Shown here: piece after piece, positions 31,282 to 39,853 of the stretch | Layout: every line of letters begins with the position of its first letter | Position numbering within the stretch: the first letter of the stretch is position 1 | NCBI RefSeq assembly: GCF_030464365.1 | Contig: NZ_VCYI01000003.1 | Span: 62,001-126,000, forward strand | DNA from: Methanoculleus methanifontis | Lineage (GTDB): Archaea > Halobacteriota > Methanomicrobia > Methanomicrobiales > Methanoculleaceae | Direction: 5' to 3' | Length of the DNA: 64,000 nt | Made by a program: the position numbers and the translations under genes | The notes under the pieces: model-generated | What the model was told of the DNA's origin: nothing | What the model saw: only the letters and a program-made list of their open reading frames with translations | Database searches by the model: none

Positions 31282-32309
31282 GGTTCTCTAAACTTCTTCC
31301 AGAGATACGCGAGCCCGAAGCATCCGGAGAGCATCATGTCCCCGAAGGGTGCCGCCTGGTAGGCCTCGGGCAGCAGCCGGAGCCGGTTCGGGCCCGTGAC
31401 GACAACGGCATCGGTGGCGAGGGGTTTTCTTACCGCCGCTCCGTGACCGCCGTCGTCGAAGACCTCCTCCGAGGTCAGGGTACCGTCGGCGAGCTGCTGG
31501 ATGTAGTGCTGCAGTTTCGCGGGATCGAGCGCGCCGGTGTGGTGCTCGAAGAGCCCGTGGATCTCCCGCCCTTTCAGGGTGAAGCAGAGGGTGTGCCCGT
31601 TCCCGGCGTTGACGAGGGTCACCCCGGTCTTTGCCATGCGCCGAACCTCGGGGTCGCAGAGCGCCCCGATGAGGGCGACGGGGCCGGTGTCGGTGACGAG
31701 CGCGCCCGGTGCCTGGCGCCGGACGGCCTGCATCCTGGTCATGTCGGCGAGCGGCGGGTCGGTAACGAGCGCGAGGAGATCCCATCCGCCGGCGTCCAGC
31801 CGCTCCCGCATCAGTTCGAACCGGTGGATACGGTTGCTCCGGTGCGGCGAGTAGCCGTGATCCTGGACCGCGATCGCCACGTTCTCCGGGTAATCCACGC
31901 CGAAGAGGGAGAGCGCCTGCCTGATTTCCGGCTCCATATAGTCGGTGGTGCGGACTCTCACCGCGTCTTTCGGAGGATTGGCGCGGATCTCGACTCCAAG
32001 CGCCCGCACCCGTTCCGGATCGTCGTGGAGGGTCGCGGCGGCTTCCGGTGTGGCGTAGACGGGGAAGCCTGCCGCCAGGTGTGCGCGCACGGCACCGGTG
32101 TTCGCGCCGCCGCCCATCAAGTACCCGTCCAGGAAGACCGGTTTCTCTGCCCGGGTTGCCTGCCGGATCCTCTCCGCCGTCACCACGGTCGGGGAGGGTA
32201 GAACCAGTTTGATGCTGTTCTCGATCGAACGGCCGGGCTCGTAGACCAGGATGTCCTGGGTACCCCTGCCGACATCGATGGCGAGAAGTGGTGTCGTCAG
32301 ATCGAACAT
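31272..32309 (-). CDS. DUF1786-family protein (ASKHA-like N terminus)
   Basis: A 345-aa protein resembling the DUF1786 family. The N terminus LLAIDVGRGTQDILVYE looks like the phosphate-1 motif of actin/sugar-kinase-like ATPases, and VTLVNAGNGHTLCF a second glycine-rich turn. A His-rich central part (VQDHGYSPHRSNRIHRFELM) could bind metal. It lies behind the mcr operon on the same strand but with a 344-base gap. Its 3' end runs into the third, partial copy of the tandem repeat. Function unknown; a link to methanogenesis is only suggested by position. Confidence 0.75.
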   Translation of the reverse strand: MFDLTTPLLAIDVGRGTQDILVYEPGRSIENSIKLVLPSPTVVTAERIRQATRAEKPVFLDGYLMGGGANTGAVRAHLAAGFPVYATPEAAATLHDDPERVRALGVEIRANPPKDAVRVRTTDYMEPEIRQALSLFGVDYPENVAIAVQDHGYSPHRSNRIHRFELMRERLDAGGWDLLALVTDPPLADMTRMQAVRRQAPGALVTDTGPVALIGALCDPEVRRMAKTGVTLVNAGNGHTLCFTLKGREIHGLFEHHTGALDPAKLQHYIQQLADGTLTSEEVFDDGGHGAAVRKPLATDAVVVTGPNRLRLLPEAYQAAPFGDMMLSGCFGLAYLWKKFREPTL

Positions 32310-32653
32310 AGGTGTGCCTCACGCGCCGCCGCAGCCTCCGGCCGGGCAGCTCCTACATTGAGTCTTGCTGTGAAGCAAAAAAAGGTGTTCTCCGAAGACA
32401 TTTTACATGATTTCGTGCGAAGGTTCCACCCCTGCCCCCGCGCGCCTCCTGGTGCCCGGGGCGGGCCGTTCTGGGGCAGGAAGGCCAGGGATATGATGAA
32501 ACGCGACGAAAATAGCGAACGTCATGCTACAAACAGATACTCTCATAATACGTGGGCGAGTGAGAACCACTCGCTCCACCTCCAGCTGATCGGCAGGAAT
32601 GTTTGCGATCGCGGATTATGAGGACGTGCAAATAAAAGGGGTTATGGAGTTGT
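32310..32653. other. Intergenic region downstream of mcrA
   Basis: Contains the mcrA 3' untranslated region. A perfect 7-bp stem (32556-32562 with 32568-32574) is followed, in the minus-strand direction, by a run of seven T residues at about 32376-32383 that could end the transcript. The plus-strand ORF here has no coding character or ribosome binding site. Confidence 0.5.
32556..32574 (-). terminator. Perfect stem-loop in the mcrA 3' region
   Basis: GCGAGTG and CACTCGC pair perfectly around a five-base loop about 80 bases after the mcrA stop. It may stabilise the 3' end of this highly expressed mRNA or assist termination; there is no U-run directly after it. Confidence 0.45.
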
Positions 32654-34360
32654 TTACCGGGCCGGGATGATGAGCGAACGCTCGCCGGCGGGCATGAACT
32701 CGCGGATCGCACCCTTCGCGAACTCGCGACGGGGCTCTGCGAAGTCGAACCTCAGGCTCGGGTCTGCGAAGCAGACCTTCACGAGCGGGCTGTAGCAGAA
32801 CGCGTCGCCACGTCCGTAGTGGGAACCGGCGACGATCGCGGCGTACTCGCCCTGGTGACCGACGTTCATCGCGTAGTTCGGGTAGTTCGGGCCACGCAGT
32901 TCGCCCATCAGACCACGGTCGGACTCCATGGAGAGAGAGTTCGCGGAACCGCACTGGTCCTGAAGGTCGTAGCCGAAGAAGCCGAGACGCGACCATCCGT
33001 CCTTGTGCAGGAGCATGGAGAGGTACCATCCGTTCAGACCGGCGTTGGAGTTGCCGGTACCGATGGAGGTGGTCAGACCGGATGCAGCGGCGATGACACC
33101 GGCACGCTGGGAACCGCCGAAGTGGTCCTCCATCATGGTCGGGAACATCTCGTACTGCTCCATGGCGTTGAGGGTTACCTCGGTTGCGAGGTCGTTGACG
33201 ATCTCCTGGGTCGGCTTGACCTTGTCGTCCGCGCTCGGGTTGCGCCAGTCGACCTTGTACTTGTCCTTGATGTAGTCCATACCGTAGTAGGTGAACTCGT
33301 CGAGGATGTTGTCGGTGTAGGCCGCAGTCGCGTACTGCGTGAACCCGACACCGCCGGACATGTAGGAGCCGAGCCAGATCTGGTCGTAGAGCATGGTTCC
33401 GGCGCCGACGACCTCGAGGGAGGCCTTTGCGGGGTCGTTGGGGTACTTGCGGTTCGCCTGGATGATGTCGCTGAAGAGACCGAACTTGATACCGCCGGGC
33501 TCGTTCGGGCCACGGGCACGCCGGGCGGGCAGCAGGGATCCCATCTGGACGACGCCTGCGTGCTTTGCAGCGTAGGAGAGGTCGGCGACAGCCGCTTCAC
33601 CGGCGCACATGCGGTACGCAGCGATGAAGGACATACCGATCTGCATCGCAGACCACCGGGAGGTCGTTCCACCGTCGCAGGTCCTCGAGACCGCGGTCGG
33701 GATGTGGATCGCCTGGTACATGCCCTTGCCGACCTCGGCCTGGAGCTCTTCGGCCTGCTTGGCGGGGAAGAGCTTCTCGATGTTCAGCAGGAACTGCGGC
33801 TCGATGTCGTCTGCGAGTTCCTGGTCGCCGGTGAAGACCTTGACGTAGCAGTCGTCGACGAGGCCGGGGTGGGTCTCGACCATGTGCTCCTGGACGACGG
33901 CGCCGCCGGGCATCGCGTGGTTCAGGATGTGGAGGTACTCGTTGATCGTCTCGGGGGTAACTTCCTTGCCGAGACGCTTCTGCAGGGTCTGGTGAGCAAG
34001 GTCCATCCCGACGATGACGGTTCTCCTGATATCGTCCCAGAACTGCTGCATCGCAGAGTTGTTGACGAAGTGCAGGTCGTCACCCTCGACGAAGACGCCG
34101 GTGCCGGAGACCTCGTAGGTCATCAGCTGGCGCTGGCCCATCGGGATGCCGCCAAGGTGGCACCGCTCGGGGTCGTACATGGAGACGCCACGGTCCATCT
34201 CGACAGCACGGCTCGCCTTCATGAACTCCATCTTACGGGGGGACTGACGGACACCGTTGAAGTTGTAGAACTCGGCGGTCTCAGACTCGACGTCCTGGCC
34301 CTGGAACTTCTCCTTGAGGGCCTTCAGGAACAGCTTCTGGGATCTTTCAATCTTTGCCAT
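32654..34360 (-). CDS. mcrA: Methyl-coenzyme M reductase subunit alpha
   Basis: A 568-aa catalytic subunit of the enzyme that releases methane from methyl-coenzyme M using coenzyme B and factor F430. The signature around the thioglycine is intact ([20 protein letters not shown]), as are [19 protein letters not shown] and [20 protein letters not shown]. The start at 34360 ([11 protein letters not shown]) is preferred to 34369 because GAGGAGTGAT lies just upstream and other McrA proteins start this way. It is the last gene of mcrBDGA. Confidence 0.98.
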   Translation of the reverse strand: MAKIERSQKLFLKALKEKFQGQDVESETAEFYNFNGVRQSPRKMEFMKASRAVEMDRGVSMYDPERCHLGGIPMGQRQLMTYEVSGTGVFVEGDDLHFVNNSAMQQFWDDIRRTVIVGMDLAHQTLQKRLGKEVTPETINEYLHILNHAMPGGAVVQEHMVETHPGLVDDCYVKVFTGDQELADDIEPQFLLNIEKLFPAKQAEELQAEVGKGMYQAIHIPTAVSRTCDGGTTSRWSAMQIGMSFIAAYRMCAGEAAVADLSYAAKHAGVVQMGSLLPARRARGPNEPGGIKFGLFSDIIQANRKYPNDPAKASLEVVGAGTMLYDQIWLGSYMSGGVGFTQYATAAYTDNILDEFTYYGMDYIKDKYKVDWRNPSADDKVKPTQEIVNDLATEVTLNAMEQYEMFPTMMEDHFGGSQRAGVIAAASGLTTSIGTGNSNAGLNGWYLSMLLHKDGWSRLGFFGYDLQDQCGSANSLSMESDRGLMGELRGPNYPNYAMNVGHQGEYAAIVAGSHYGRGDAFCYSPLVKVCFADPSLRFDFAEPRREFAKGAIREFMPAGERSLIIPAR

Positions 34361-34365
34361 TGTAA

Positions 34366-35130
34366 TCACTCCTCTTTCGGCATGAAGCCGTATTTCGTCC
34401 GCAGCGAGTGGATACGCTGGACGTACTCGATGTACTCGGTGTCGTCACGGTAGGCGGTTCCTACGAGCGAGTGGTAGATCGTCGTGTGCTCCTTGAGCCA
34501 CTTCTCGTCCATGGGCTTGCCGACGGCAACCGCACGGTCGAGGGGCTCGCCGATCTGGTTCTTGACGTACTTGACGATGCCGTCCTCCCCGAGGACGTTC
34601 CTCTGGAGCATGTCGAACATCATGCCGTCTTCAGCGAGACGGAGGGAGTGACCGTGCACAGTCGCACCGCGGATGCCGACGAGAGCGGGGTCGAACATCT
34701 CGGTCTCGATGAGTTCCTTCGCGTACTTCTCGAGGTCACGCTCGCGGCACTCGACGATCTGACGACCGGAGAGCGTACCGGGGTCGATACCGCGGAAGCG
34801 GTAGCACTCGGTGTAGGTCCGCTGGTAAGGCTGCGACGGGGCGTTGAACATTGAGTCCGCAAACTGGATGTAACGGACACGGTCGCCAGCCTTGGCACCC
34901 TCGGTGGGCTTGACGATCTTGCGCATGGGGCAGTTGGGCTCCTGCTGCTCGGCGAGCGGCGGGTGAGCCGTCGGGTATGCCGATCCGGGAGCGCGGTGGC
35001 CGAGGATCAGCACGATGTCCTCATCCGTTACGGAACGAACCTTCTCAAGCTTCTGGCCGGGGTTCATCTGTTTGCGCCGGTTCTCGGCGACAACCGATGT
35101 CCCGGGACCGTACTGGGGCTTGTATGCCAT
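34366..35130 (-). CDS. mcrG: Methyl-coenzyme M reductase subunit gamma
   Basis: A 254-aa subunit beginning [14 protein letters not shown], the usual McrG N terminus. GAGGTG lies nine bases before ATG 35130; the ATG at 35142 is too close to that site. The conserved [17 protein letters not shown] region and REPL-like segments of the alpha-beta-gamma interface are present. It is separated from mcrA by five bases. Confidence 0.97.
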   Translation of the reverse strand: MAYKPQYGPGTSVVAENRRKQMNPGQKLEKVRSVTDEDIVLILGHRAPGSAYPTAHPPLAEQQEPNCPMRKIVKPTEGAKAGDRVRYIQFADSMFNAPSQPYQRTYTECYRFRGIDPGTLSGRQIVECRERDLEKYAKELIETEMFDPALVGIRGATVHGHSLRLAEDGMMFDMLQRNVLGEDGIVKYVKNQIGEPLDRAVAVGKPMDEKWLKEHTTIYHSLVGTAYRDDTEYIEYVQRIHSLRTKYGFMPKEE

Positions 35131-35221
35131 TTTTTCATTCACCTCAAAGTGATTGATATCTTATCCATTTCCTGTATTGAATGAATTTCAGCCATATTTC
35201 CGGAACTCTGTACGCCTCACG

Positions 35222-35692
35222 TCACTGTTCCGTCCGGATAATCACCGGGCTCTCCCCAATCCGGGGGTCTGTGAGACCGACGAGCGATGTATCGGCGTCC
35301 GGCCCATACTTCGCGTAGTCCACGAGCGTCGGGGCGGTCTTCATGAACTTGCCTTCCTGGAGCAGGTAGGGGAACTCCACAAAGAAATCGTCGCAGAGCG
35401 ATCGGATCTCCTCGATGACGGAAGCGTCCTCGACCTCCAGGATGACCATGCCCACCTGAACGCGCAGTGCAACCTCGGCATCGGCGATGTGGATTGCTTT
35501 GCGGTCGGAGTGCGGGTTCGGGCTTCCCCGTGCCGGCCCGTAAGGGACAACCTTCGGCAGGCCGGGCCCCTGGACCATCATCCGGCGGATGCCGGTAATG
35601 CCGGCAAGCATATTGAGCAGGCGTTCTGCTGTCTCAGGCTTGAGCATCCGTATGGGCACAAGTCTGATCTGCGGAAATGCGGCGTTCATCAT
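35222..35692 (-). CDS. mcrD: Methyl-coenzyme M reductase operon protein D
   Basis: A 156-aa accessory protein found in mcr operons, thought to help assemble or modify the enzyme. The N-terminal PQIRLVPIRMLKPETAERLL and the GPARGSPNPHSDRK stretch are typical of McrD. Tandem ATGs at 35692 and 35689 are both possible starts. No mcrC lies between it and mcrG: the gap is 91 bases to mcrG. Confidence 0.92.
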   Translation of the reverse strand: MMNAAFPQIRLVPIRMLKPETAERLLNMLAGITGIRRMMVQGPGLPKVVPYGPARGSPNPHSDRKAIHIADAEVALRVQVGMVILEVEDASVIEEIRSLCDDFFVEFPYLLQEGKFMKTAPTLVDYAKYGPDADTSLVGLTDPRIGESPVIIRTEQ

Positions 35693-35708
35693 TCGAATCT
35701 CTGCTCGC

Positions 35709-37013
35709 TCAGGCTCCGTTTGCGATCTGGTCGATCGGCTTGTTGAAGACGTCGATCTGGCCGTAGGTTTCGGCGAAGATCTTCGAGGTGCTCTCAGGCG
35801 AGAACATCTGGGTTCCAGCGTCGAGCGCTGCCGCGGCGACCACGCACGGGATAGCCACACCGTTCGCGTGCCGGGTCACGACGTGGTTGCCGTTGAAGAT
35901 ACCGGGGCCGCCACCACCGTAGATCGAGTGGCTGAAGAACGAGAACCCGACGGCGGTACCCATGACACGACCGTAGTCGGTGCTCGGGAGACCGGTCTCG
36001 TGTTCAAGCAGGTCGTTGAAGTAGAGGAGCGTCGCGGAGACTGCCTGGGCGAACCGTCCGGCACCACAGTTGACGATGGTGGCCGCCATGGTTCCTGCGG
36101 CAGCGTAGGCGTTCCAGAGCATGGGGTCCTTCGTGTCGTAGAACTGGAAGTACCCGCTCTTCTTGCCCGGAGCGATGACCTTGTCTTCGATAGCGCGCTC
36201 GACCAGGCTCTGGACGACGGTACCGACGGTTCCGGTCTCGCCGTTTGCCTTGACGAGGTCGTAGACCATGTTGTTCGCGTTCAGGCCCTGGTAGGCGTAG
36301 GCGAGAAGCTGGGCGCGCTCGAACGGCCCGACACCGGATCCCATCTCGAAAATACCGGCGGTCTCGAGGGTGGACGCGAGTGCTGCACCCTGCAGGGCGT
36401 TCCTGCCGGTCATCATGACGGTATGGTTGACGGGGATGTTCCGGAGCGCGTAGCCGAGACCTTCGTTGTTCTGGGGGATGTTCAGGATCGACGTGACAAG
36501 CGCACCCTGCATATCCTGCGTGTGGGGGTAGCCACCCCAGCATGCCGCCTTGACGGTGGATGCGTTGAAGCCGTCGATGTTGAACTGGTCGACGATCGCG
36601 AAGGTGGTCGCGGCTGCAACCGACGTGATCGCGGCATCGTAGGTTGCCGCGTTGATCAGGCGCTTCGACGGGACCTCGACGAGCAGGAGTTTTCCTCCGT
36701 TGAACTCCAGGATCTCGGTGTCGTCGCCTTCCTCAACCTGGATCATCTCCTTGATCTTGGCGACGATCGCGTCTTTGTTCTCCATGATGGGGAGATCGAG
36801 TTCTCTTCCCTTGATCTTGCCCTTTCCAAGTTTCCCGGTCTTGAGCGCATCCTGGATTCCTCCGAGGTTCACGTTGATCGTTCTCTTGGTCAGGTCGATG
36901 ATCTTACTTGTGGCCGGGTTAACCAGCGGGCTGATTCTGTCGAGGGTGACGCCGCTCTTGAGCAGCTTCCCATCGTCAGAATAGAGATCGATTGTTTCCG
37001 TGTATTTAGCCAT
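35709..37013 (-). CDS. mcrB: Methyl-coenzyme M reductase subunit beta
   Basis: A 434-aa subunit, first gene of the operon. The N terminus MAKYTETIDLYSDDGKLL and the coenzyme-binding region (HTVMMTGRNALQGAALASTL, FSHSIYGGGGPGIFNGNHVV) are characteristic. AGGATG precedes the ATG. The mRNA appears to have a leader of roughly 110-155 bases. Confidence 0.98.
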   Translation of the reverse strand: MAKYTETIDLYSDDGKLLKSGVTLDRISPLVNPATSKIIDLTKRTINVNLGGIQDALKTGKLGKGKIKGRELDLPIMENKDAIVAKIKEMIQVEEGDDTEILEFNGGKLLLVEVPSKRLINAATYDAAITSVAAATTFAIVDQFNIDGFNASTVKAACWGGYPHTQDMQGALVTSILNIPQNNEGLGYALRNIPVNHTVMMTGRNALQGAALASTLETAGIFEMGSGVGPFERAQLLAYAYQGLNANNMVYDLVKANGETGTVGTVVQSLVERAIEDKVIAPGKKSGYFQFYDTKDPMLWNAYAAAGTMAATIVNCGAGRFAQAVSATLLYFNDLLEHETGLPSTDYGRVMGTAVGFSFFSHSIYGGGGPGIFNGNHVVTRHANGVAIPCVVAAAALDAGTQMFSPESTSKIFAETYGQIDVFNKPIDQIANGA

Positions 37014-37110
37014 AGTATTTCATCCTTTTACCCTTGTTCAATACGTTCCGTTCATGCGAGAGACCACGGGGCAAACACCAGCTCCGGATCTCTGAAGGCC
37101 GCTACTGCAC

Positions 37111-37124
37111 GTCCCAAAAGGGAC
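37111..37124 (-). other. Hairpin in the mcr 5' leader
   Basis: GTCCC and GGGAC form a perfect 5-bp stem with an AAAA loop (TTTT on the transcript strand), about 100 bases before mcrB. Confidence 0.5.
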
Positions 37125-37190
37125 TATAAGAGTAGAAGGAGAGCTATTAATAAAATTTGCGAAATAAGACGGATTTTTTTACAAAACGTA

Positions 37191-37223
37191 ATATTTATAT
37201 CGGATATATTCCTATTCGGATAT
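37191..37223 (-). promoter_or_regulatory. mcr promoter with upstream direct repeat
   Basis: ATATAAATAT (minus strand, 37200-37191) is a strong TATA box. Just upstream lie two copies of TCGGATAT (plus-strand reading, 37200-37207 and 37216-37223) 16 bases apart, a likely activator or BRE-associated element. A second A/T-rich box at 37145-37153 could give an alternative start. Confidence 0.55.
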
Positions 37224-37363
37224 TTTAATATCGAGATTCAATGGCTTAAATGATTGAACTCTCTTGTTAAAAAGAGTTTCTCTCCACTGTCCGATAGGTG
37301 TTATCGCCCCGGAGAGGGTTCGACAAAAGAGGCATATTAAATATTACAATGAACAACAGTAAT

Positions 37364-37388
37364 AGCAATAATTAAAATTGCTTTTTTT
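37364..37388 (+). terminator. Hairpin plus U-run on the plus strand
   Basis: AGCAAT and ATTGCT pair around a seven-base A/T loop, directly followed by TTTTTTT. It looks like a terminator for a plus-strand transcript, yet no gene precedes it on that strand within 340 bases. Confidence 0.45.
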
Positions 37389-37813
37389 AGAAGTATCCGG
37401 CCGTACCCGATCATATAGATTGGGTGTAGAGATATATAATCCTACTCTTCTACGGGGAGGATTCCCTGAGAACCTGGTATCCAGGCTGTCTTTTCTCAAA
37501 TGTCCACAACAGCAACTGGAAGTAAAAGAAGTATAATTATATAGTACATTCGCAAGCCAGGATCCGGGCATCGGCACGGAGCGCCGGTGTTCGGTGGGGG
37601 GGGTGCGATCCACCGGGGCGGGGCATGGGCAGCTCCGGCGTGCCCTGGATGCCGTGATGGGGATGTTGATTCCCCGCCCCCATGGCAGGTGCCGCTTTGT
37701 GCTGCGATAATTTCGTAGTAAACTGCGGAGATCTGCGTCCGGTAAATAAAATCCTGTTTCAGAACATCGTATGTAAATTTGATAATCTTTAAGTGATTAC
37801 AAATTCGGAATAG

Positions 37814-37821
37814 TTAAATAC
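37814..37821 (+). promoter_or_regulatory. TATA box for the fwd operon
   Basis: TTAAATAC in an A/T-rich stretch; the predicted transcription start is near 37843, about 224 bases before fwdD. Confidence 0.5.
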
Positions 37822-37842
37822 AAATCATTGCAAGTTATGACA

Positions 37843-38066
37843 AAACGATCCGCCCGGTGCTCCGCCCGGATGTTTCGTTTCCTCGGGTGAGCAGGGCCCA
37901 CCATGCCGGGAGGCTCTGCTTACCGGGTATGGAAAAATACCGGCAAATTCTTGCAGGATGCAACGACGTGTCCGATGACGGGGGCTGCCGGGGTTACCAT
38001 ACCCTATGCGGCCGGTCTCCTGAATACCCGGGCGATCGGCCTTTCCAACCACATCGAGGCAAAACC
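37843..38066 (+). promoter_or_regulatory. Long structured 5' leader of the fwd operon
   Basis: About 224 bases of G/C-rich leader. A stem of about 12 bp pairs 37886-37897 (GGTGAGCAGGGC) with 37913-37924 (GCTCTGCTTACC), with two G-U pairs. An alternative stem can form between CCGGGTAT and ATACCGG just after it (about 37923-37943), sharing bases with the first. Mutually exclusive stems are a feature of regulatory RNAs, but no known riboswitch class was recognised. Confidence 0.4.
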
Positions 38067-38480
38067 ATGGCGAACAGGATTACATTGAACATGATCACCC
38101 AGCGCTCCATCGAAGAAGGCGTTGCGATGGAAAAGGGCAAAACGACCCCGGAATACTTCGAGGCCTGCTCGATCATCGAGATGCACGACGACGACGTCAG
38201 GGCGCTCGGCCTGGTTCCGAACCAGTTGGTACGGGTGACGAGTGAATGCGGAAACGTGGTCGTCAAGGCCGTCAGGGGGCGTCAGTCGCTCTACCCCGGC
38301 CTTGCATTCATCCCGCAGGGCGTCTGGGCGAACCAGGTGGTGCCTCCCCGGACCCAGGCGACCGGGGAACCGCAGTACAGCGGTTTTCCCGTGACGGTCG
38401 AGCCGGTCAACGGGGAGAAACGCAAGAGCGCGCTCGAACTCGTCCAGGGGGCTGTCGGGCTGTGGAGAGGTGATCAGTAA
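38067..38480 (+). CDS. fwdD: Formylmethanofuran dehydrogenase subunit D
   Basis: A 137-aa molybdopterin-dinucleotide-binding subunit. In the enzyme it completes, with subunit B, the pocket for the bis-pterin W or Mo cofactor. The family pattern includes ALGLVPNQLVRVTSECGNVV and GLAFIPQGVWANQVVPP. The start at 38067 (MANRITLNMITQRSIEEG) is chosen; the longer open frame upstream lies in the leader and has no coding character. It overlaps the next gene by one base. Confidence 0.93.
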   Translation: MANRITLNMITQRSIEEGVAMEKGKTTPEYFEACSIIEMHDDDVRALGLVPNQLVRVTSECGNVVVKAVRGRQSLYPGLAFIPQGVWANQVVPPRTQATGEPQYSGFPVTVEPVNGEKRKSALELVQGAVGLWRGDQ

Positions 38481-39850
38481 TGCCAAAGAAAATTGAGAAC
38501 GTCGGATGCCCCTACTGCGGCGTCTGTTGTGACGACCTTGTCGTGACCGTATCGGACGACGGAAAACAGATCCTCGAGGTGGAGAACGCCTGTGCCATCG
38601 GCAACCAGATCTTCCACCACGCGACCGGCAGCGAGAGAGTCAAACTGCCCCGTCTCCGCCAGCCGGACGGCACCTACAAGGATATCTCCTACGACGAAGC
38701 GGTCGACTATGCGGCAAAAGTGCTCTACAACGCGAAGAAACCCCTGATCTACGGGTTCGGATCGACCAACTGCGAGGGCATGGCCGCCGCAGCCAAGGTC
38801 GCCGAGACAGCGGGGGCCGTGCTCGACAACTGCGCGTCCATCTGCCACGGCTCCTCGTTCCTCGCCATATTCGACAACGGCTACCCGAGTTGCACCCTCG
38901 GCGAGACGAAGAACCGGGCGGACGTCATCGTCTACTGGGGCGCAAACCCCGCCCACGCCCACCCGCGGCACATGTCCCGCTACTCGATCTTCCCCCGCGG
39001 CTTCTTCACCGGCAAGGGCCACAAGAGCCGCAAGATCGTCGTCATCGATCCGAGGCACACCGACACCGCCCAGGTGGCGGACATCCATCTGCAGGTGAAG
39101 CAGGGGCACGACTACGAGCTCTTCGACGCGTTCCGCGCCGTCGTCCGGGGCCACGAGATCCCCGAGGAGGTTGCCGGGATCAAGCGCGAGAGGATCCTCG
39201 AGGTTGTCGAGATCATGAAGAAGGCCCGGTTCGGCACCATCTTCTACGGCATGGGGCTCTGCCACTCCGACGGCCGGAACCACAACGTGGACATCGCCAT
39301 CAGCCTGACCCGTGACCTCAACGACTACACCAAGTGGACGATCATGGCGATGCGGGGCCACTACAACATCACCGGACCGGGCGCGGTCTGGTCATGGCAG
39401 TACGGGTTCCCCTACTGTCTCGACCTGACGAAGAAGGACATCGCCCACATGAACCCCGGCGAGACGAGCTCCGTCGATCTCGCAATGCGGGACGAGGTGG
39501 ACGCGTTCATCAACATTGGAACCGATGCGGGCGCCCACTTCCCGATCGAGGCGGTCAAGCACCTGAGAAAGCACCCCTGGATCACCATCGACCCGAACAT
39601 CTGCATGGCGAGCGAGATCTCCGACCTCCACATCCCGGTGGGAATCGTCGGGGTCGAGGTTCCGGGCATCGTCTACCGGATGGATAACGTCCCGATCCAG
39701 TACCGCAAGGTCATCGACCCACCTGAGGGCGTCATCAGCGACGAGGAACTCTTCGAGCGGATCCACAAGAGGCTCTCTGAACTGGAAGCCGAAGAGGCTG
39801 CAAAAGGACCGGCGAAGGCAGCGCCGGAAGGCGTCCGCGCGGAGGAGTGA
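38480..39850 (+). CDS. fwdB: Formylmethanofuran dehydrogenase subunit B
   Basis: A 456-aa catalytic subunit that reduces CO2 to formate with electrons from a [4Fe-4S] cluster. The cluster ligands C10, C13, C17 and C38 are visible (CPYCGVCC ... ENAC). The W/Mo ligand is a Cys at 118 (LDNCASICHGSS), the same position as in the characterised tungsten enzyme, so this is the Cys and not the selenocysteine form. Whether it uses W or Mo cannot be told from sequence alone. The C terminus is Ala/Glu-rich. Confidence 0.95.
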   Translation: MPKKIENVGCPYCGVCCDDLVVTVSDDGKQILEVENACAIGNQIFHHATGSERVKLPRLRQPDGTYKDISYDEAVDYAAKVLYNAKKPLIYGFGSTNCEGMAAAAKVAETAGAVLDNCASICHGSSFLAIFDNGYPSCTLGETKNRADVIVYWGANPAHAHPRHMSRYSIFPRGFFTGKGHKSRKIVVIDPRHTDTAQVADIHLQVKQGHDYELFDAFRAVVRGHEIPEEVAGIKRERILEVVEIMKKARFGTIFYGMGLCHSDGRNHNVDIAISLTRDLNDYTKWTIMAMRGHYNITGPGAVWSWQYGFPYCLDLTKKDIAHMNPGETSSVDLAMRDEVDAFINIGTDAGAHFPIEAVKHLRKHPWITIDPNICMASEISDLHIPVGIVGVEVPGIVYRMDNVPIQYRKVIDPPEGVISDEELFERIHKRLSELEAEEAAKGPAKAAPEGVRAEE

Positions 39851-39853
39851 AGT

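Larger units (their letters stand above)
37014..38066. other. 1,053-bp divergent intergenic region between mcr and fwd
   Basis: Contains the mcr promoter and long leader, a U-run hairpin on the plus strand (37364-37388), a G/C-rich central block near 37,560-37,690 and the fwd promoter with a long, potentially structured leader. No convincing protein gene was found; short ORFs on both strands lack ribosome binding sites and family resemblance. Confidence 0.6.

Noticed and set aside
31000-31362. Plus-strand ORFs with repeated peptide blocks in the tandem repeat.
   Set aside because: The repeat period of 105 is a multiple of three, so any open frame through it looks like a repeat protein; there is no start context, and the hairpins explain the sequence better.
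32358-32621. An 87-codon plus-strand ORF between the DUF1786 gene and mcrA.
   Set aside because: No ribosome binding site and it covers the mcrA 3' stem-loop; composition is not protein-like.
37344-37613. An 89-codon minus-strand ORF upstream of mcrB.
   Set aside because: Odd composition, no ribosome binding site, and it covers the hairpin plus T-run.
37843-38066. Known molybdenum-cofactor riboswitch.
   Set aside because: I could not match the leader to that bacterial consensus; it is reported only as a candidate structured leader.
37857-38088. N-terminal extension of fwdD and an overlapping 61-codon ORF.
   Set aside because: The FwdD family starts near MANRITL; the upstream frame coincides with stem-forming leader sequence and has no coding character.
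38480-39850. Selenocysteine version of FwdB.
   Set aside because: The metal-ligand position is a Cys codon (residue 118) and there is no in-frame TGA.
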